NCBI RefSeq assembly: GCF_030866785.1 | Contig: NZ_CP133018.1 | Coordinates: 3,844,001-3,908,000, forward strand | Direction of reading: 5' to 3' | Length of the DNA: 64,000 nucleotides | Source: Agromyces protaetiae | GTDB taxonomy: Bacteria; Actinomycetota; Actinomycetes; Actinomycetales; Microbacteriaceae | Shown here: positions 8,879 through 17,276 of the stretch, piece by piece | Layout: the number at the start of each line of letters is the position of its first letter | Position numbering within the stretch: position 1 is the stretch's first letter | Translations under genes and position numbers: made by a program | Notes under the pieces: model-generated | What the model was told of the DNA's origin: nothing | Databases searched by the model: none | Seen by the model: the letters and a program-made list of their open reading frames with translations, nothing else

Positions 8879-10428
8879 GATGCATTCCTTTCCGACAGCA
8901 GCGTTCCTGGTCGGCGTCCGGTGGGCTGTCCGTCCTCGAGCACCGCGTCGCCGGAGACGAAGACGTGCTCGACGCCCAGGGCCGGCGACAGGGGTGCGCT
9001 GAACGTCGAGGTGTCGCGCAGCTCCGCGTCGTCGAACACGACGAGGTCTGCACGAGCTCCCTCGGTCACGGTCGCGCGCGACCCGACCCGTTGGGCGGGC
9101 GCGTGGGTCATCCGGCGGATGACCTCCCCGATCGGCACGCCGAGGTCGCGCATCAGGCGATAGGCGCGAGGGAACGTGCCCCAGGAGCGCGGATGAGCCG
9201 CCGACGACCGGTGCGCCGACGAGAGTGCTGCGCCGTCCGAGGCGATGCTGATCCACGGCGTGCGGAGGGCGACCGCGAGGCTGTCCGCGGTCGAGCCGAC
9301 GACGGCGACGTCGACGTCTCCGGCGTTCTCGAGGATCAGCTGCGCCAGTCGTTCCCAGGGAGCGTCGAACGATCCCGCGTTCGCCCCGACGACGTCCGGG
9401 GTCCGGGGCGCCTTCATGATCGTGATCGCGTCCGGCGCGAATCGGCACCGGGCGAGCGCGGTCGCGAGGGCCCCGGGCCGGTCGGATTCCATGGCGAGCG
9501 CCGCGGGAACCCCGTTCGCGCGCACCGACGACGGCAGCAGTTGCAGCAGGGTCGTGTGTCCCGAGAGGTACGGATAGACGTCGGCCTCGACGTCGACCAC
9601 CGCTCGTGCGTGCTCGACGAGCTCGAGCACGCGTTCATAGGTTCCCTGATCGGCGCCGATCAGTCGCAGATGGGAGAGCTGGAGCCGGACGCCGGTGCGC
9701 TCGGCGACTCGGAGCATCGAGCGGACGGCCGCTTCGAGACCGTCGGTGTCGTACGCCGCGAGGTGGACCGCCAGCAGCCGGCCGCGTCCGGCGACGGCCC
9801 TGGCGACCGCGGTCAACTCGTCCTTCGAGGCGCGTTCGCCCGGTGCGTACATGAGCCCCAGGCTGACTCCGGCGCATCCATCGTCCAGAGCGGAGTCGAC
9901 CGCCGCGCCGAGTCGCGCGGTCTCGGCCGGGGTGAGCGCACCGGCCCGGGGCGCCACCGCGAGGCGCAGCGCCCCGTGTCCGGCGAGCGCGGTGAGGTGC
10001 GTCGAACGCGGGGTCCGGTGATAGTGGTCGAGCAGGTCGCCGATGCCAGACCATGACCAGGCGACGCCGGGCACGACGTCGACGGGTCCGATCGCGGCTC
10101 GAAGCGCCGGCTCGTCGACGACCGGGGCGGGGAGCATCCCGCAGTTGCCGACCACCTCGGTGGTCACACCCTGAGTGATCCGGCTCTCGTTGTCGGGATA
10201 CGCGAGCACGCTCAGATCCGAGTGCGTGTGCACGTCGACGAACCCGGGCGCGACGATCCGACCGGAGACGTCGACCACGCGCACCTCGGGCCCGAGCTCG
10301 GCCGGCGCGAGCCTGCCCGGTTCGAGCAGCCTCGCGATTCGGGGACCCTCGATCACCACATCCTGGGCGGTGGGCTCGCCGCCCAGGCCGTCGACGACGC
10401 GCCCGCCGCGCAGAACCGTGACGCTCAC
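8875..10428 (-). CDS. N-acyl-D-amino-acid deacylase (D-aminoacylase family amidohydrolase)
   Basis: A 517-residue amidohydrolase-superfamily enzyme expected to hydrolyse N-acyl-D-amino acids in the cytoplasm. The metal/catalytic set of D-aminoacylases is visible: His67 and His69 in VDVHTHSD, and Cys96 in VVGNCGM. Later come LQLSHLRLIG with the second-site His and SIASDGAALS with the catalytic Asp. The C-terminal VTEGARADLVVFDD is the usual small beta-sandwich closure. The GTG at 10428 is the only start near the first beta strand. Its ribosome site is weak, and a longer frame to 10608 looks non-coding. A second family member lies at 23234. Confidence 0.9.
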   Translation of the reverse strand: MSVTVLRGGRVVDGLGGEPTAQDVVIEGPRIARLLEPGRLAPAELGPEVRVVDVSGRIVAPGFVDVHTHSDLSVLAYPDNESRITQGVTTEVVGNCGMLPAPVVDEPALRAAIGPVDVVPGVAWSWSGIGDLLDHYHRTPRSTHLTALAGHGALRLAVAPRAGALTPAETARLGAAVDSALDDGCAGVSLGLMYAPGERASKDELTAVARAVAGRGRLLAVHLAAYDTDGLEAAVRSMLRVAERTGVRLQLSHLRLIGADQGTYERVLELVEHARAVVDVEADVYPYLSGHTTLLQLLPSSVRANGVPAALAMESDRPGALATALARCRFAPDAITIMKAPRTPDVVGANAGSFDAPWERLAQLILENAGDVDVAVVGSTADSLAVALRTPWISIASDGAALSSAHRSSAAHPRSWGTFPRAYRLMRDLGVPIGEVIRRMTHAPAQRVGSRATVTEGARADLVVFDDAELRDTSTFSAPLSPALGVEHVFVSGDAVLEDGQPTGRRPGTLLSERNAS

Positions 10429-10462
10429 GCTCGGCCGTCCGCACTCGCGGGCGGTGCGCCGA

Positions 10463-12685
10463 TCACGGCGACACCACGATCGAGGCGATCCCCGAGGTGT
10501 TCGTCGCCGTGTCGTAGACGCGGTACTGCACGGTCGAGCCCACCGGCGCGTCGACCGACACGCTGCTGGAGGCCAGTGGCGTCGGCAGGGTCGTGGTCGT
10601 CCATGCACCGGCTCCCTGCAGGAGATATCCGATGGTCTTGACCCCCGAGAGCGCGTCCGTGCCCGTGATCGTGAGCCGCCGCGTGTTCGGGTCGCCCGTG
10701 GGCGCCAGCGAGGCCGAGGCCGAGGGTGGCGTGAGGTCGATGTTGACGCTCACCGTCCGCAACGTGGACTCGTTGAGCGCGCTGTCTCGCGTCCGGTAGC
10801 TGAAGGCATGGCGGCCCTCGCCGTAGCCCGACGTGGGCACGGTGGCGGTCGAAGCGCTCGTCTGCCAGCCCGAGCCGGAGTCGACGTCGACCTGCGGGTT
10901 CGCGTCATGCCGGTCTCGGACGGCGAGCGTGATCTGAGCGGGTACCGCCTTGAACCATCCGCTCGAGGGCTCGAGCGGGGTGAGCTGGGCGTAGGGGGCG
11001 ACCGTGTCCGCCCCGGGCGCCGAACGCTCGAAGCTCGTCGCCGGTGCACGCATCGCGACGCCCGCGAGCGCCGCCCACCCTTCGCTCTTCGTGATCGTGA
11101 CCCGGAGGCCGGTGAGGTCTGCCGCGCGACCGAGACCGAACCAGTCGAGCGTGCCGATCTCGGCGTCGTCGTAGGTCCGAACAGCGGACCACACCTTGGC
11201 AGCGCCCTCACCGGTCGCGATCTCGATCGTCGCCGACTCCTCGTAGCCGGGCTTGAGGGCGATGCCGATCTCGCCGGTCCGGACGGGCTCGTCGAGGTCC
11301 ATCTGCCAGACGTGCGGCGCACCGTTGGCGTGGACGCTCGTGTTCGCCACGGCCATGGTCGCGTAGTCCACCGTGCCGTCGATCGGTCCGGTCGGTGCGT
11401 ACCCCGCCGCCGAGTGGTTCAGCGTCGTGGTGATCGTCAGCCCGTCGTTCGCCGCGATCTCGGCGAGCGGGGCTTCGACCGCGGTGAGATCGAGGAACGT
11501 GCCTCCGATCGTTCCCGCCATCCGGTCGTAGTACACCGTCAGGACCCCGCCGTCGGGCAGCTGCACCGAGCCGGAGTACGCCTGGTCACCGAAATCGCGC
11601 GGGCCACGGTAGATCAGCTTCTGCTCACTGCCCGTCCAGCCGTTCGACGGGTCGTAGATCAGGCCCGCGGTCGGCCGCCCCTGACCCCACGCCCTCGACC
11701 GGTCGCCCCAGGTGAGCAGCACCGTGCCGTCACGCAGGGGGAGCAGGTGCGGGGCATCGCCCTTCAGGCCGGCGATGTCCACCGGGCTGGTCCAGGTGTC
11801 GCCGTGGTCCGACGAGTAGCTGACCCGCATGACCGCGTCCTGCGGGTTGTAGGACGTGCGAGCCACCATCATCACCTCGCCGTCGCCGAGGTCCACCAAC
11901 GCGGGCTCCACGTACCAGGTCGCCGGCGTCGTCGTTCCGGGCACGTAGTAGTCCGGGCCCGACCACATCACGACGCGTTCATCGGCGACGTCCCACGTGA
12001 CCCCGCCGTCGAAGCTCCGCAGCACGTGAGCGCCCGGCGCCCCGGCGTGGCCGCGCCGGTCGCGCATGGCGGTGAAGGGCAGGAGGAGGTCGCCGTTCTC
12101 GAGCTCGATGAGCTCGCCGTTGCCCGCCGCGTACCCGTAGGTGCTCGTGTAGGCCACGGTGCTCGGCACGATCGGCGCCGACCAGGTCATCCCGTCATCG
12201 GTGCTGCGGATGAGGTTGATGGTCCGGTTGTTGGAGCGGTTCGGATTGTTGAAGTCGTAGTACCAGATCAGGACGTCGCCGTTGCGGAGGACGGTGACGT
12301 TCGGCTCCTTCTCGTCGGGCACGCCCGGGGTGTCGACGATGGTGCGGGCCTCAGACCAGGTTCGACCCTGATCGCTCGACGTCCGCATCGCGATACTGCT
12401 GAAGTTCGAGTGGCTCGGCGAATCGGAGTAGGCCACGATCAGGTCGCCGTTGGCCAGCACGGCGATCGACGGGAACCACCCGCAGTCGACGACCTCGTTG
12501 TCGTGGCGACTCTTGGTCATGTCCCAGGGGGCGCACGCCGAGTTCTCGGGCGAGACGATCTCGACATCGGGCTGGATCGGAAGGTCGATCTGGGCCGCTG
12601 CGGCGCTGACCGGTGCGGCTGGGACGAGCGCGACGACCACCGTCGCAGCGGCGAGCGCGATGGCGCCGAGGACTCGAGTGCGCAT
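10463..12685 (-). CDS. Secreted BNR-repeat exo-sialidase-like protein
   Basis: A 740-residue exported protein with a Sec signal peptide (cleavage around ASA-AAAQ, residues 28-30). The first half is a six-bladed propeller with four Asp-boxes (SSDQGRTW, STDDGMTW, SFDGGVTW, SSDHGDTW). The C-terminal third has beta-sandwich modules, including an Ig-like AGxW/HYR-type segment (VNIDLTPPSASASLAP). It has a good GGAGG ribosome site. The position of the sialidase F/Y-R-I-P arginine motif reads GWFPS (69-73), so the Arg expected to bind the sialic-acid carboxylate is not where it should be. It could be a sialidase variant or another propeller glycosidase. Gfo/Idh neighbours fit anhydro-sialic-acid or sugar metabolism. 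Confidence 0.82.
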   Translation of the reverse strand: MRTRVLGAIALAAATVVVALVPAAPVSAAAAQIDLPIQPDVEIVSPENSACAPWDMTKSRHDNEVVDCGWFPSIAVLANGDLIVAYSDSPSHSNFSSIAMRTSSDQGRTWSEARTIVDTPGVPDEKEPNVTVLRNGDVLIWYYDFNNPNRSNNRTINLIRSTDDGMTWSAPIVPSTVAYTSTYGYAAGNGELIELENGDLLLPFTAMRDRRGHAGAPGAHVLRSFDGGVTWDVADERVVMWSGPDYYVPGTTTPATWYVEPALVDLGDGEVMMVARTSYNPQDAVMRVSYSSDHGDTWTSPVDIAGLKGDAPHLLPLRDGTVLLTWGDRSRAWGQGRPTAGLIYDPSNGWTGSEQKLIYRGPRDFGDQAYSGSVQLPDGGVLTVYYDRMAGTIGGTFLDLTAVEAPLAEIAANDGLTITTTLNHSAAGYAPTGPIDGTVDYATMAVANTSVHANGAPHVWQMDLDEPVRTGEIGIALKPGYEESATIEIATGEGAAKVWSAVRTYDDAEIGTLDWFGLGRAADLTGLRVTITKSEGWAALAGVAMRAPATSFERSAPGADTVAPYAQLTPLEPSSGWFKAVPAQITLAVRDRHDANPQVDVDSGSGWQTSASTATVPTSGYGEGRHAFSYRTRDSALNESTLRTVSVNIDLTPPSASASLAPTGDPNTRRLTITGTDALSGVKTIGYLLQGAGAWTTTTLPTPLASSSVSVDAPVGSTVQYRVYDTATNTSGIASIVVSP

Positions 12686-12798
12686 AGCTGGGACCTCCGT
12701 GTGGGGAGCGGGACGCGACGGATGAGCTCCGGATTCGGGCGACATCGCCGCCGGAGTTCGGCCATGCAAGCACCCGTGATTCGGCCGGGACAACTTGC

Positions 12799-12815
12799 GT
12801 TCGGTTGTTCCGAAC
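12799..12815. promoter_or_regulatory. Palindrome upstream of sialidase-like gene (candidate operator)
   Basis: GTTCGG-TTGTT-CCGAAC has perfect six-base arms and lies 114 bases ahead of the start of the sialidase-like gene, in the 175-base gap after the epimerase-like gene. Its position upstream of the next gene of the string suggests a transcription-factor site. No matching regulator is visible in the window. Confidence 0.35.
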
Positions 12816-12835
12816 CGGCGAAGCCCAGGGCCGAC

Positions 12836-12854
12836 GCCCACTGAACTCGTGGGC
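12836..12854 (-). terminator. Weak hairpin after epimerase-like gene
   Basis: GCCCAC-(7)-GTGGGC is a six-pair stem seven bases beyond the stop of the minus-strand gene ending at 12861. There is no U-tract. It may mark the end of the sugar-ABC transcript before the sialidase-like gene starts its own. Confidence 0.3.
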
Positions 12855-12860
12855 CGGGTC

Positions 12861-13715
12861 CTACCGGTCGCGCACCCACCGAAGCGTCGTCCGCCAGGCC
12901 GTGCGCTCACCGGCCGAGAGCACCCGGACGGCGTCGGCAAGGCAGGCTTCGGACCAGCCGAGGCCGGGTGCCGATGCCGGCTCCCAGGCGATGACGTCCA
13001 TGCCGGCTGCGGCGGAGCGGCGTTCCCAGAGGACCGCGTAGGGCAGATCGGACGTGATCTCCAGTGATCCGCCGAGGAGCGGCGCCGTGATCAGGACGGT
13101 CCGCCTGGCCGCCTCGAAGACCCGGTGCCGCGCGAGCCCGTCGGGCTCTGGTTCGATCGGAACGGCGATGACGGGCGCGTCCCGGTTCCGCGCCTCGAGG
13201 GTTCCTCCGGCGAAGAGCGCGCGGTCGAGACACGGATGCTCTCCGGCGCTGTATCGCAGCGGCGCGCCGCCGAGATGCGTCGCGAGCGTCGAGACGATCA
13301 GTGCGGACCGCCGGATCGACACGACGCGTCGGAGTCGGATGCACCGCCGGCCATCGCCGTACGTCAGGCTCATCGCGAACGCCGCGTCCCGACGCATCGT
13401 GACCGACCACGGCCTGCGGGGCGCCCAGCCATGCTGCCACGTCGGCTCCGCCGGGTCGTCGCCGGGTTGCCCGGCGGTCGGGAACATGACGAACCATCCG
13501 CCGATCAGCAGGCCCTGATCGAACGTCGAGATCGACGCCGGACCGGGCTCCCCCAGCTCGCCCTGCACTCGTCGCGGTGACTCGCCCGCGCGCTGCCAGA
13601 GCAGGTTGGCATCGACCCCGGCAGGACGGATGTCGATGAGCGTTCCCCCGTGCCCGGGTGCCGCCGTGACTCGCCACTCGTCGGTGTCCAGAGCAACCAG
13701 GTGGTCGTCGGACAT
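12861..13715 (-). CDS. Aldose 1-epimerase-like (galactose-mutarotase-fold) protein
   Basis: About 284 residues with features of the mutarotase-like superfamily: an N-terminal VTAAPGHGGTLIDIRPAGVDANLLW strand pair, a GWFVMFP segment and YSAGEHPCLD in the second half, where mutarotases place a conserved HxxF/E-H region. It probably binds a sugar and may interconvert anomers for the co-encoded dehydrogenase. A GTG at 13721 overlaps the upstream stop (GTGA), and an ATG follows six bases later at 13715. The choice is uncertain because neither has a clear ribosome site. It is the last gene of the sugar-ABC string. Confidence 0.7.
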   Translation of the reverse strand: MSDDHLVALDTDEWRVTAAPGHGGTLIDIRPAGVDANLLWQRAGESPRRVQGELGEPGPASISTFDQGLLIGGWFVMFPTAGQPGDDPAEPTWQHGWAPRRPWSVTMRRDAAFAMSLTYGDGRRCIRLRRVVSIRRSALIVSTLATHLGGAPLRYSAGEHPCLDRALFAGGTLEARNRDAPVIAVPIEPEPDGLARHRVFEAARRTVLITAPLLGGSLEITSDLPYAVLWERRSAAAGMDVIAWEPASAPGLGWSEACLADAVRVLSAGERTAWRTTLRWVRDR

Positions 13716-13717
13716 GG

Positions 13718-14458
13718 TCACGAGCGGACGTCGAGCCACCCGTTCGGGAGCTGCTCGGGGCCTCCGGTGACGGGGTACGTACGTACGGAGGTGAAGCCTT
13801 CGGCGAATCGGAGACCGGCGGCCGCAGCTCTGAGCTCGGACTGCGCCCGGGCGTCGGCGATGTAGTCGTCGCCGTAGGCGATGCGCATCCATTCGACCTG
13901 CGACGCGTGCGTCCGGAGCAGCTCTTCCTTCTCGAGCTGCTGATCGGCGATGTCGACGAGGTGTTCCGGATCGAACGCGACGCCGCCGAGCGTGTCCATG
14001 ACGAACAGATGCGGGATGCGTGCGAGCGCGGGGCGGGTCGTGCGGACCAGCGGGACGGCCGACGGGATCCGCGCATCGAGCGCGACCTGCCCGGCGATCC
14101 GGTGATCGGGGTGATAGTCGTCGGTCGAGTGGACGAAGACGACGTCCGGTTCCGTCTCCCGGTAGGCGTCGATGAATCGGGTACGGACCTCGGGGGTATT
14201 GAAGAGCATCTCGTCTTGGAAGCCCATCCAGATCAGGTCGGCGCCGATCCGGTCAGCGCTGGCGCGCGCCTCCTCGTGGCGTATCGCCGCGATCCGTGCC
14301 GGGTCGTCGCCCGGACCGCCGACTTCGCCGTTGGTGGCGATGGCGATGGTGACGCGCGCTCCCTCGGCGACGTAGCGGAGCATCGTGCCCCCGCAGAGGA
14401 TCTCGGCGTCGTCGGGGTGGGCCCCGATGACGAGCACGCTGATGGGGCGTTCGCTCAT
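13718..14458 (-). CDS. PIG-L/LmbE family deacetylase
   Basis: A 246-residue cytoplasmic zinc-dependent hydrolase. The Zn-binding/catalytic motif AHPDD is at residues 13-17 and the third ligand is in DYHPDHR. The family removes acetyl groups from N-acetylglucosamine conjugates (as in mycothiol or GPI biosynthesis) or other N-acetyl sugars. Placed directly after two sugar permeases with a four-base overlap, it probably deacetylates the imported sugar rather than acting in mycothiol synthesis. Confidence 0.9.
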   Translation of the reverse strand: MSERPISVLVIGAHPDDAEILCGGTMLRYVAEGARVTIAIATNGEVGGPGDDPARIAAIRHEEARASADRIGADLIWMGFQDEMLFNTPEVRTRFIDAYRETEPDVVFVHSTDDYHPDHRIAGQVALDARIPSAVPLVRTTRPALARIPHLFVMDTLGGVAFDPEHLVDIADQQLEKEELLRTHASQVEWMRIAYGDDYIADARAQSELRAAAAGLRFAEGFTSVRTYPVTGGPEQLPNGWLDVRS

Positions 14459-15297
14459 TTCACACTCCCGGCGGTCAGACCTTGGACGAGGAATCGTTGG
14501 CAGAAGATCACGAGCAGAATCCCGGGCACCATGCTCACCAGTGCGATCGCGGCTGCGGCGCCGAACTCCGCGCCCGTGGGCGACTGCAGCAGGCTGGAGA
14601 TCAGCTTCGTGACGGTGGCCGTGTGCTGCCCGGTGAAGGTCACCGACAGCATGAGCTCGTTCCATGAGGCGAGGAAGGCGAAGAACGCCACGACGACGAC
14701 GGCCGGCGTGATCATCGGCACGACGATGCGGAGCAGACTGCCGAGCTCCGAGAGGCCGTCGATCTGCGCGGCTTCCTGCACCTCGAGCGGGAAGTCCTGG
14801 AAGAACCCGCGGAGCATCCAGATCGCGAACGGGACGTTGAACGTCGAGAACGCGAGGATGAGGCCGCCATAGGTGTCGAGGAGCCCCAGCGCCGAGTACA
14901 CGAGATAGAGCGGGATGAGCAGGATGACCGGTGGCAGTGCCCGCAGCGCGAGCACCGTGATCGGCGCCTTCCGGAGGATCCCCGCCCGTGCCCGGGCGAT
15001 CGCGTACGCCGCCGGCACCGAGACGATCAGCGTGAGCAGCATCGATCCGATCGAGATGAGCAGACTGTTGCCGATGGCCTGGGCGCCGCCGAGATCGCCG
15101 AAGAGGCGAGCGTAGTGCTCGAAGGTGATCGTGTCGGGGAACCACTGGAACGGTTTCGCGAAGTAGTCCCGCGGAACCTTCACGGAGGTCAGCGCGATCC
15201 ACGCGATCGGGAACAGCGAGGCGAGCGCCCCGATCGCGAGAGCGATGACGACCAGCGCCTGTCCGGTCCGCCTTCGGGTGCGGTGGTGGTCAGTCAC
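14455..15297 (-). CDS. Sugar ABC transporter permease (MalG type)
   Basis: A 280-residue inner-membrane permease with six predicted helices. The conserved EAA-loop region (EVQEAAQIDGLSELGSLLRIVVP) sits near residue 195 and contacts an ATPase. It starts with GTG and overlaps the upstream permease by eight bases. Together they form the channel for the binding protein encoded at 17277. No ATPase gene is present in the string, so a shared MsiK-like ATPase elsewhere is likely. Confidence 0.92.
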   Translation of the reverse strand: MTDHHRTRRRTGQALVVIALAIGALASLFPIAWIALTSVKVPRDYFAKPFQWFPDTITFEHYARLFGDLGGAQAIGNSLLISIGSMLLTLIVSVPAAYAIARARAGILRKAPITVLALRALPPVILLIPLYLVYSALGLLDTYGGLILAFSTFNVPFAIWMLRGFFQDFPLEVQEAAQIDGLSELGSLLRIVVPMITPAVVVVAFFAFLASWNELMLSVTFTGQHTATVTKLISSLLQSPTGAEFGAAAAIALVSMVPGILLVIFCQRFLVQGLTAGSVK

Positions 15298-16180
15298 GCG
15301 GACGTCTCCCTTCGAGCAGGCGGATCAAGACACCGCTGATGAGGACCGTGATCAACGCCAGGACGAGTCCGAGCGAAGCCGCGTAGCCGACGTCGAAGTA
15401 CTGGATCCCCTGGCGATAGATGAAGTAGGAGATGGTCTCCGTCGCCCCCGACGGCCCGCCACTGGTCATGACGAAGATCACGTCGAAGATGCGGAACAGA
15501 TCGATGAGGCGGAAGAGGAGCGCCACCACGAGGAACTTGCGGATGAGCGGGAACGTGATGGTCGCGAACCGTTGGGCACCGTTCGCGCCGTCCACAGCCG
15601 CGGCCTCGTTCACCTCTTTGGGAATGCCCGCGAGCGCGGCGAGGGTGATCAGCATCACGAACGGGGTGTTCTGCCAGACGTCCGCGATGACGATCGCGAC
15701 CCGAGCGAGGTCTGGTGACCCGAGCCAGTCGATCGAGGTGCCGGTGATCGGCCGCAGGAGGTTGTCGATGGGCCCCCACTCCGGCGTGAACAGCATGCGG
15801 AACGCCATACCCGCCGAGGCGCCCGAGACCATCACCGGGAGGGCGAGCAACGTCGTCGCGATCGCCCGGCCGCGGGGGAGGCTGTTGATCGCGAGCGCCC
15901 AGGCCACGCCGAGCGTCATCTCGATCACGATCGACGGGAGGACGATCCATCCGGTCGCCGCGATGGCGCTCGCGAGCGCGGGGTCCTGGAGCATCCGGAG
16001 GTAGTTGGCGAAGCCGACCGGGACCGGCTCGGGGCTGGCGAAGGAGTAGCTGAAGAACGACGCCCACACGGCGTATCCGAGCGGTGCGACGACGAGCGCG
16101 ACGGTGACGAGGATGGCGCCGCCGGAATACCCCCAGACGTACTTGCGCGGCGTCCGCGCGGCCGTCGTGTGCGCGCTCAT
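15290..16180 (-). CDS. Sugar ABC transporter permease (MalF type)
   Basis: A 296-residue membrane protein with an N-terminal helix (about 20-42), a periplasmic segment, and the EAA loop KEVNEAAAVDGANGAQRFATIT near residue 195. The ATG at 16180 overlaps the stop of the upstream dehydrogenase by four bases. Longer upstream frames are shadow sequence. It is the partner of the MalG-type subunit that follows. Confidence 0.92.
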   Translation of the reverse strand: MSAHTTAARTPRKYVWGYSGGAILVTVALVVAPLGYAVWASFFSYSFASPEPVPVGFANYLRMLQDPALASAIAATGWIVLPSIVIEMTLGVAWALAINSLPRGRAIATTLLALPVMVSGASAGMAFRMLFTPEWGPIDNLLRPITGTSIDWLGSPDLARVAIVIADVWQNTPFVMLITLAALAGIPKEVNEAAAVDGANGAQRFATITFPLIRKFLVVALLFRLIDLFRIFDVIFVMTSGGPSGATETISYFIYRQGIQYFDVGYAASLGLVLALITVLISGVLIRLLEGRRPRD

Positions 16181-17199
16181 CGAAGCAGCTTGGCCGCGTC
16201 CGGCCAGGTCGCGGCGAGATCGACTCCCGCGCCCGTGTCGAGGGAGTGCTGCAGTCCGGCGAGGACCATGACGGTCTGCAGCCCGTCCCTCGCGTTCGGA
16301 CTGACGGGCTCCCCCGCGGTGACCGACGCCGTGAAGCTGCGGCAGGACCGATTCCACCAGTCCTCGGCCGACCCGCCCGCAGCAGCGTCCCACATGACCG
16401 AGGCCGTGCGACCCGGCCCGCTCACTCTGAGGCCCTGCTCCCCCATGTCGAGGTCGATCACGCCGTCGGCGCCGTGCACCGTGATGGCCAGGTCGATGTC
16501 GCGCGGATACTCGGAGGGCATGTCCCACGTGCTCTCCAGCACGGCGGTCGCACCACCGGAGAAGTTGAGCACCGCGGTCGTCGTGGTCGCGGCGCCGTCC
16601 CGGGCCCTGCCGTTCGCCGCGTACACGTCGACGACGACGTCATCGACCATCCACTGCACGAAGTCGGTGACATGGGAGAGCAGGAACCAGAGCGCACTCG
16701 TCTGCGCGCTCCATGCGAGGGTGGCGGTCTTCTCCGCCTTCTCATTCAGGCGCATGCGGGCGTAGCGCACCGCGCCGATGCCTCCCGAGCGGATGAGTTC
16801 GTACGCCCGGCGCGCGGCCGGGCGATGCCGGTTGCCGAAGTTCACCATGACCTGGCGGTCGGAGGCCGCTGCGGCGAACGCCATCGCCGCAGCATCGTCG
16901 ACCGTCGTGGCCAGTGGCTTTTCGCACAGGACGTGCAGGCCGGCGTCGAGGGCTGTGGCCAAGGGTGCCCGGTGGGCGAAGTCCGGTGTGGCGACGATGA
17001 CCGCGTCGAGGCGTTCGGCGTCGAGCATGGCATCGAAGTCGGCGTAGCGACCGCCGACGCCGAACCGGTCGGCGAGACTGACGCGGCGCTCGTGATCGAG
17101 GTCGGCGATCGCCACGACGCGGCCGTTCGGGTCTTCGGAGTAGGCCTCGACGTAGCGACGCCCCATGACGCCGGCGCCGATGAGACCGAGTTTCAGCAC
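16177..17199 (-). CDS. Gfo/Idh/MocA family oxidoreductase
   Basis: A 340-residue NAD(P)-dependent enzyme with a clean Rossmann turn (GLIGAGVMGRRY, residues 5-16), the VLCEKPLAT catalytic motif, and a substrate His in LLSHVTDFVQW. It probably oxidises the sugar imported by the flanking ABC system. The GTG at 17199 gives V-L-K-L-G-L, the normal first strand. The longer open frame has no family match. It lies between the binding-protein gene and permeases, so its expression is likely set by the hairpin just upstream. Confidence 0.88.
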   Translation of the reverse strand: MLKLGLIGAGVMGRRYVEAYSEDPNGRVVAIADLDHERRVSLADRFGVGGRYADFDAMLDAERLDAVIVATPDFAHRAPLATALDAGLHVLCEKPLATTVDDAAAMAFAAAASDRQVMVNFGNRHRPAARRAYELIRSGGIGAVRYARMRLNEKAEKTATLAWSAQTSALWFLLSHVTDFVQWMVDDVVVDVYAANGRARDGAATTTTAVLNFSGGATAVLESTWDMPSEYPRDIDLAITVHGADGVIDLDMGEQGLRVSGPGRTASVMWDAAAGGSAEDWWNRSCRSFTASVTAGEPVSPNARDGLQTVMVLAGLQHSLDTGAGVDLAATWPDAAKLLR

Positions 17200-17233
17200 G
17201 GGGAGATTCCGTTCTCTCGAGAGTGGGAAAGGT

Positions 17234-17271
17234 GTGCCGGTGCGGGAGGCAGGCGCAGCCCGCACCGGCAC
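17234..17271 (-). other. Intercistronic hairpin after sugar-binding-protein gene
   Basis: A perfect 13-pair stem, GTGCCGGTGCGGG with its complement and a 12-base loop, starts six bases beyond the stop of the family 1 binding-protein gene. There is no U-run, so it is more likely an mRNA-stabilising or partial-termination element that raises binding-protein yield over the distal genes. Confidence 0.65.
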
Positions 17272-17276
17272 TCGGC

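Noticed and set aside
10175..12844. An 889-codon plus-strand open frame opposite the sialidase-like gene
   Set aside because: It is an antisense shadow produced by the strong GC bias at third codon positions. Its product is Arg/Asp/Val-rich with no domain, while the opposite strand has clear Asp-boxes and a signal peptide.
13718..15202. A 494-codon reading of the PIG-L gene extending back to 15202
   Set aside because: The extra N-terminal 248 residues are the permease gene read out of phase. The ATG at 14458 gives a complete deacetylase with a four-base overlap.
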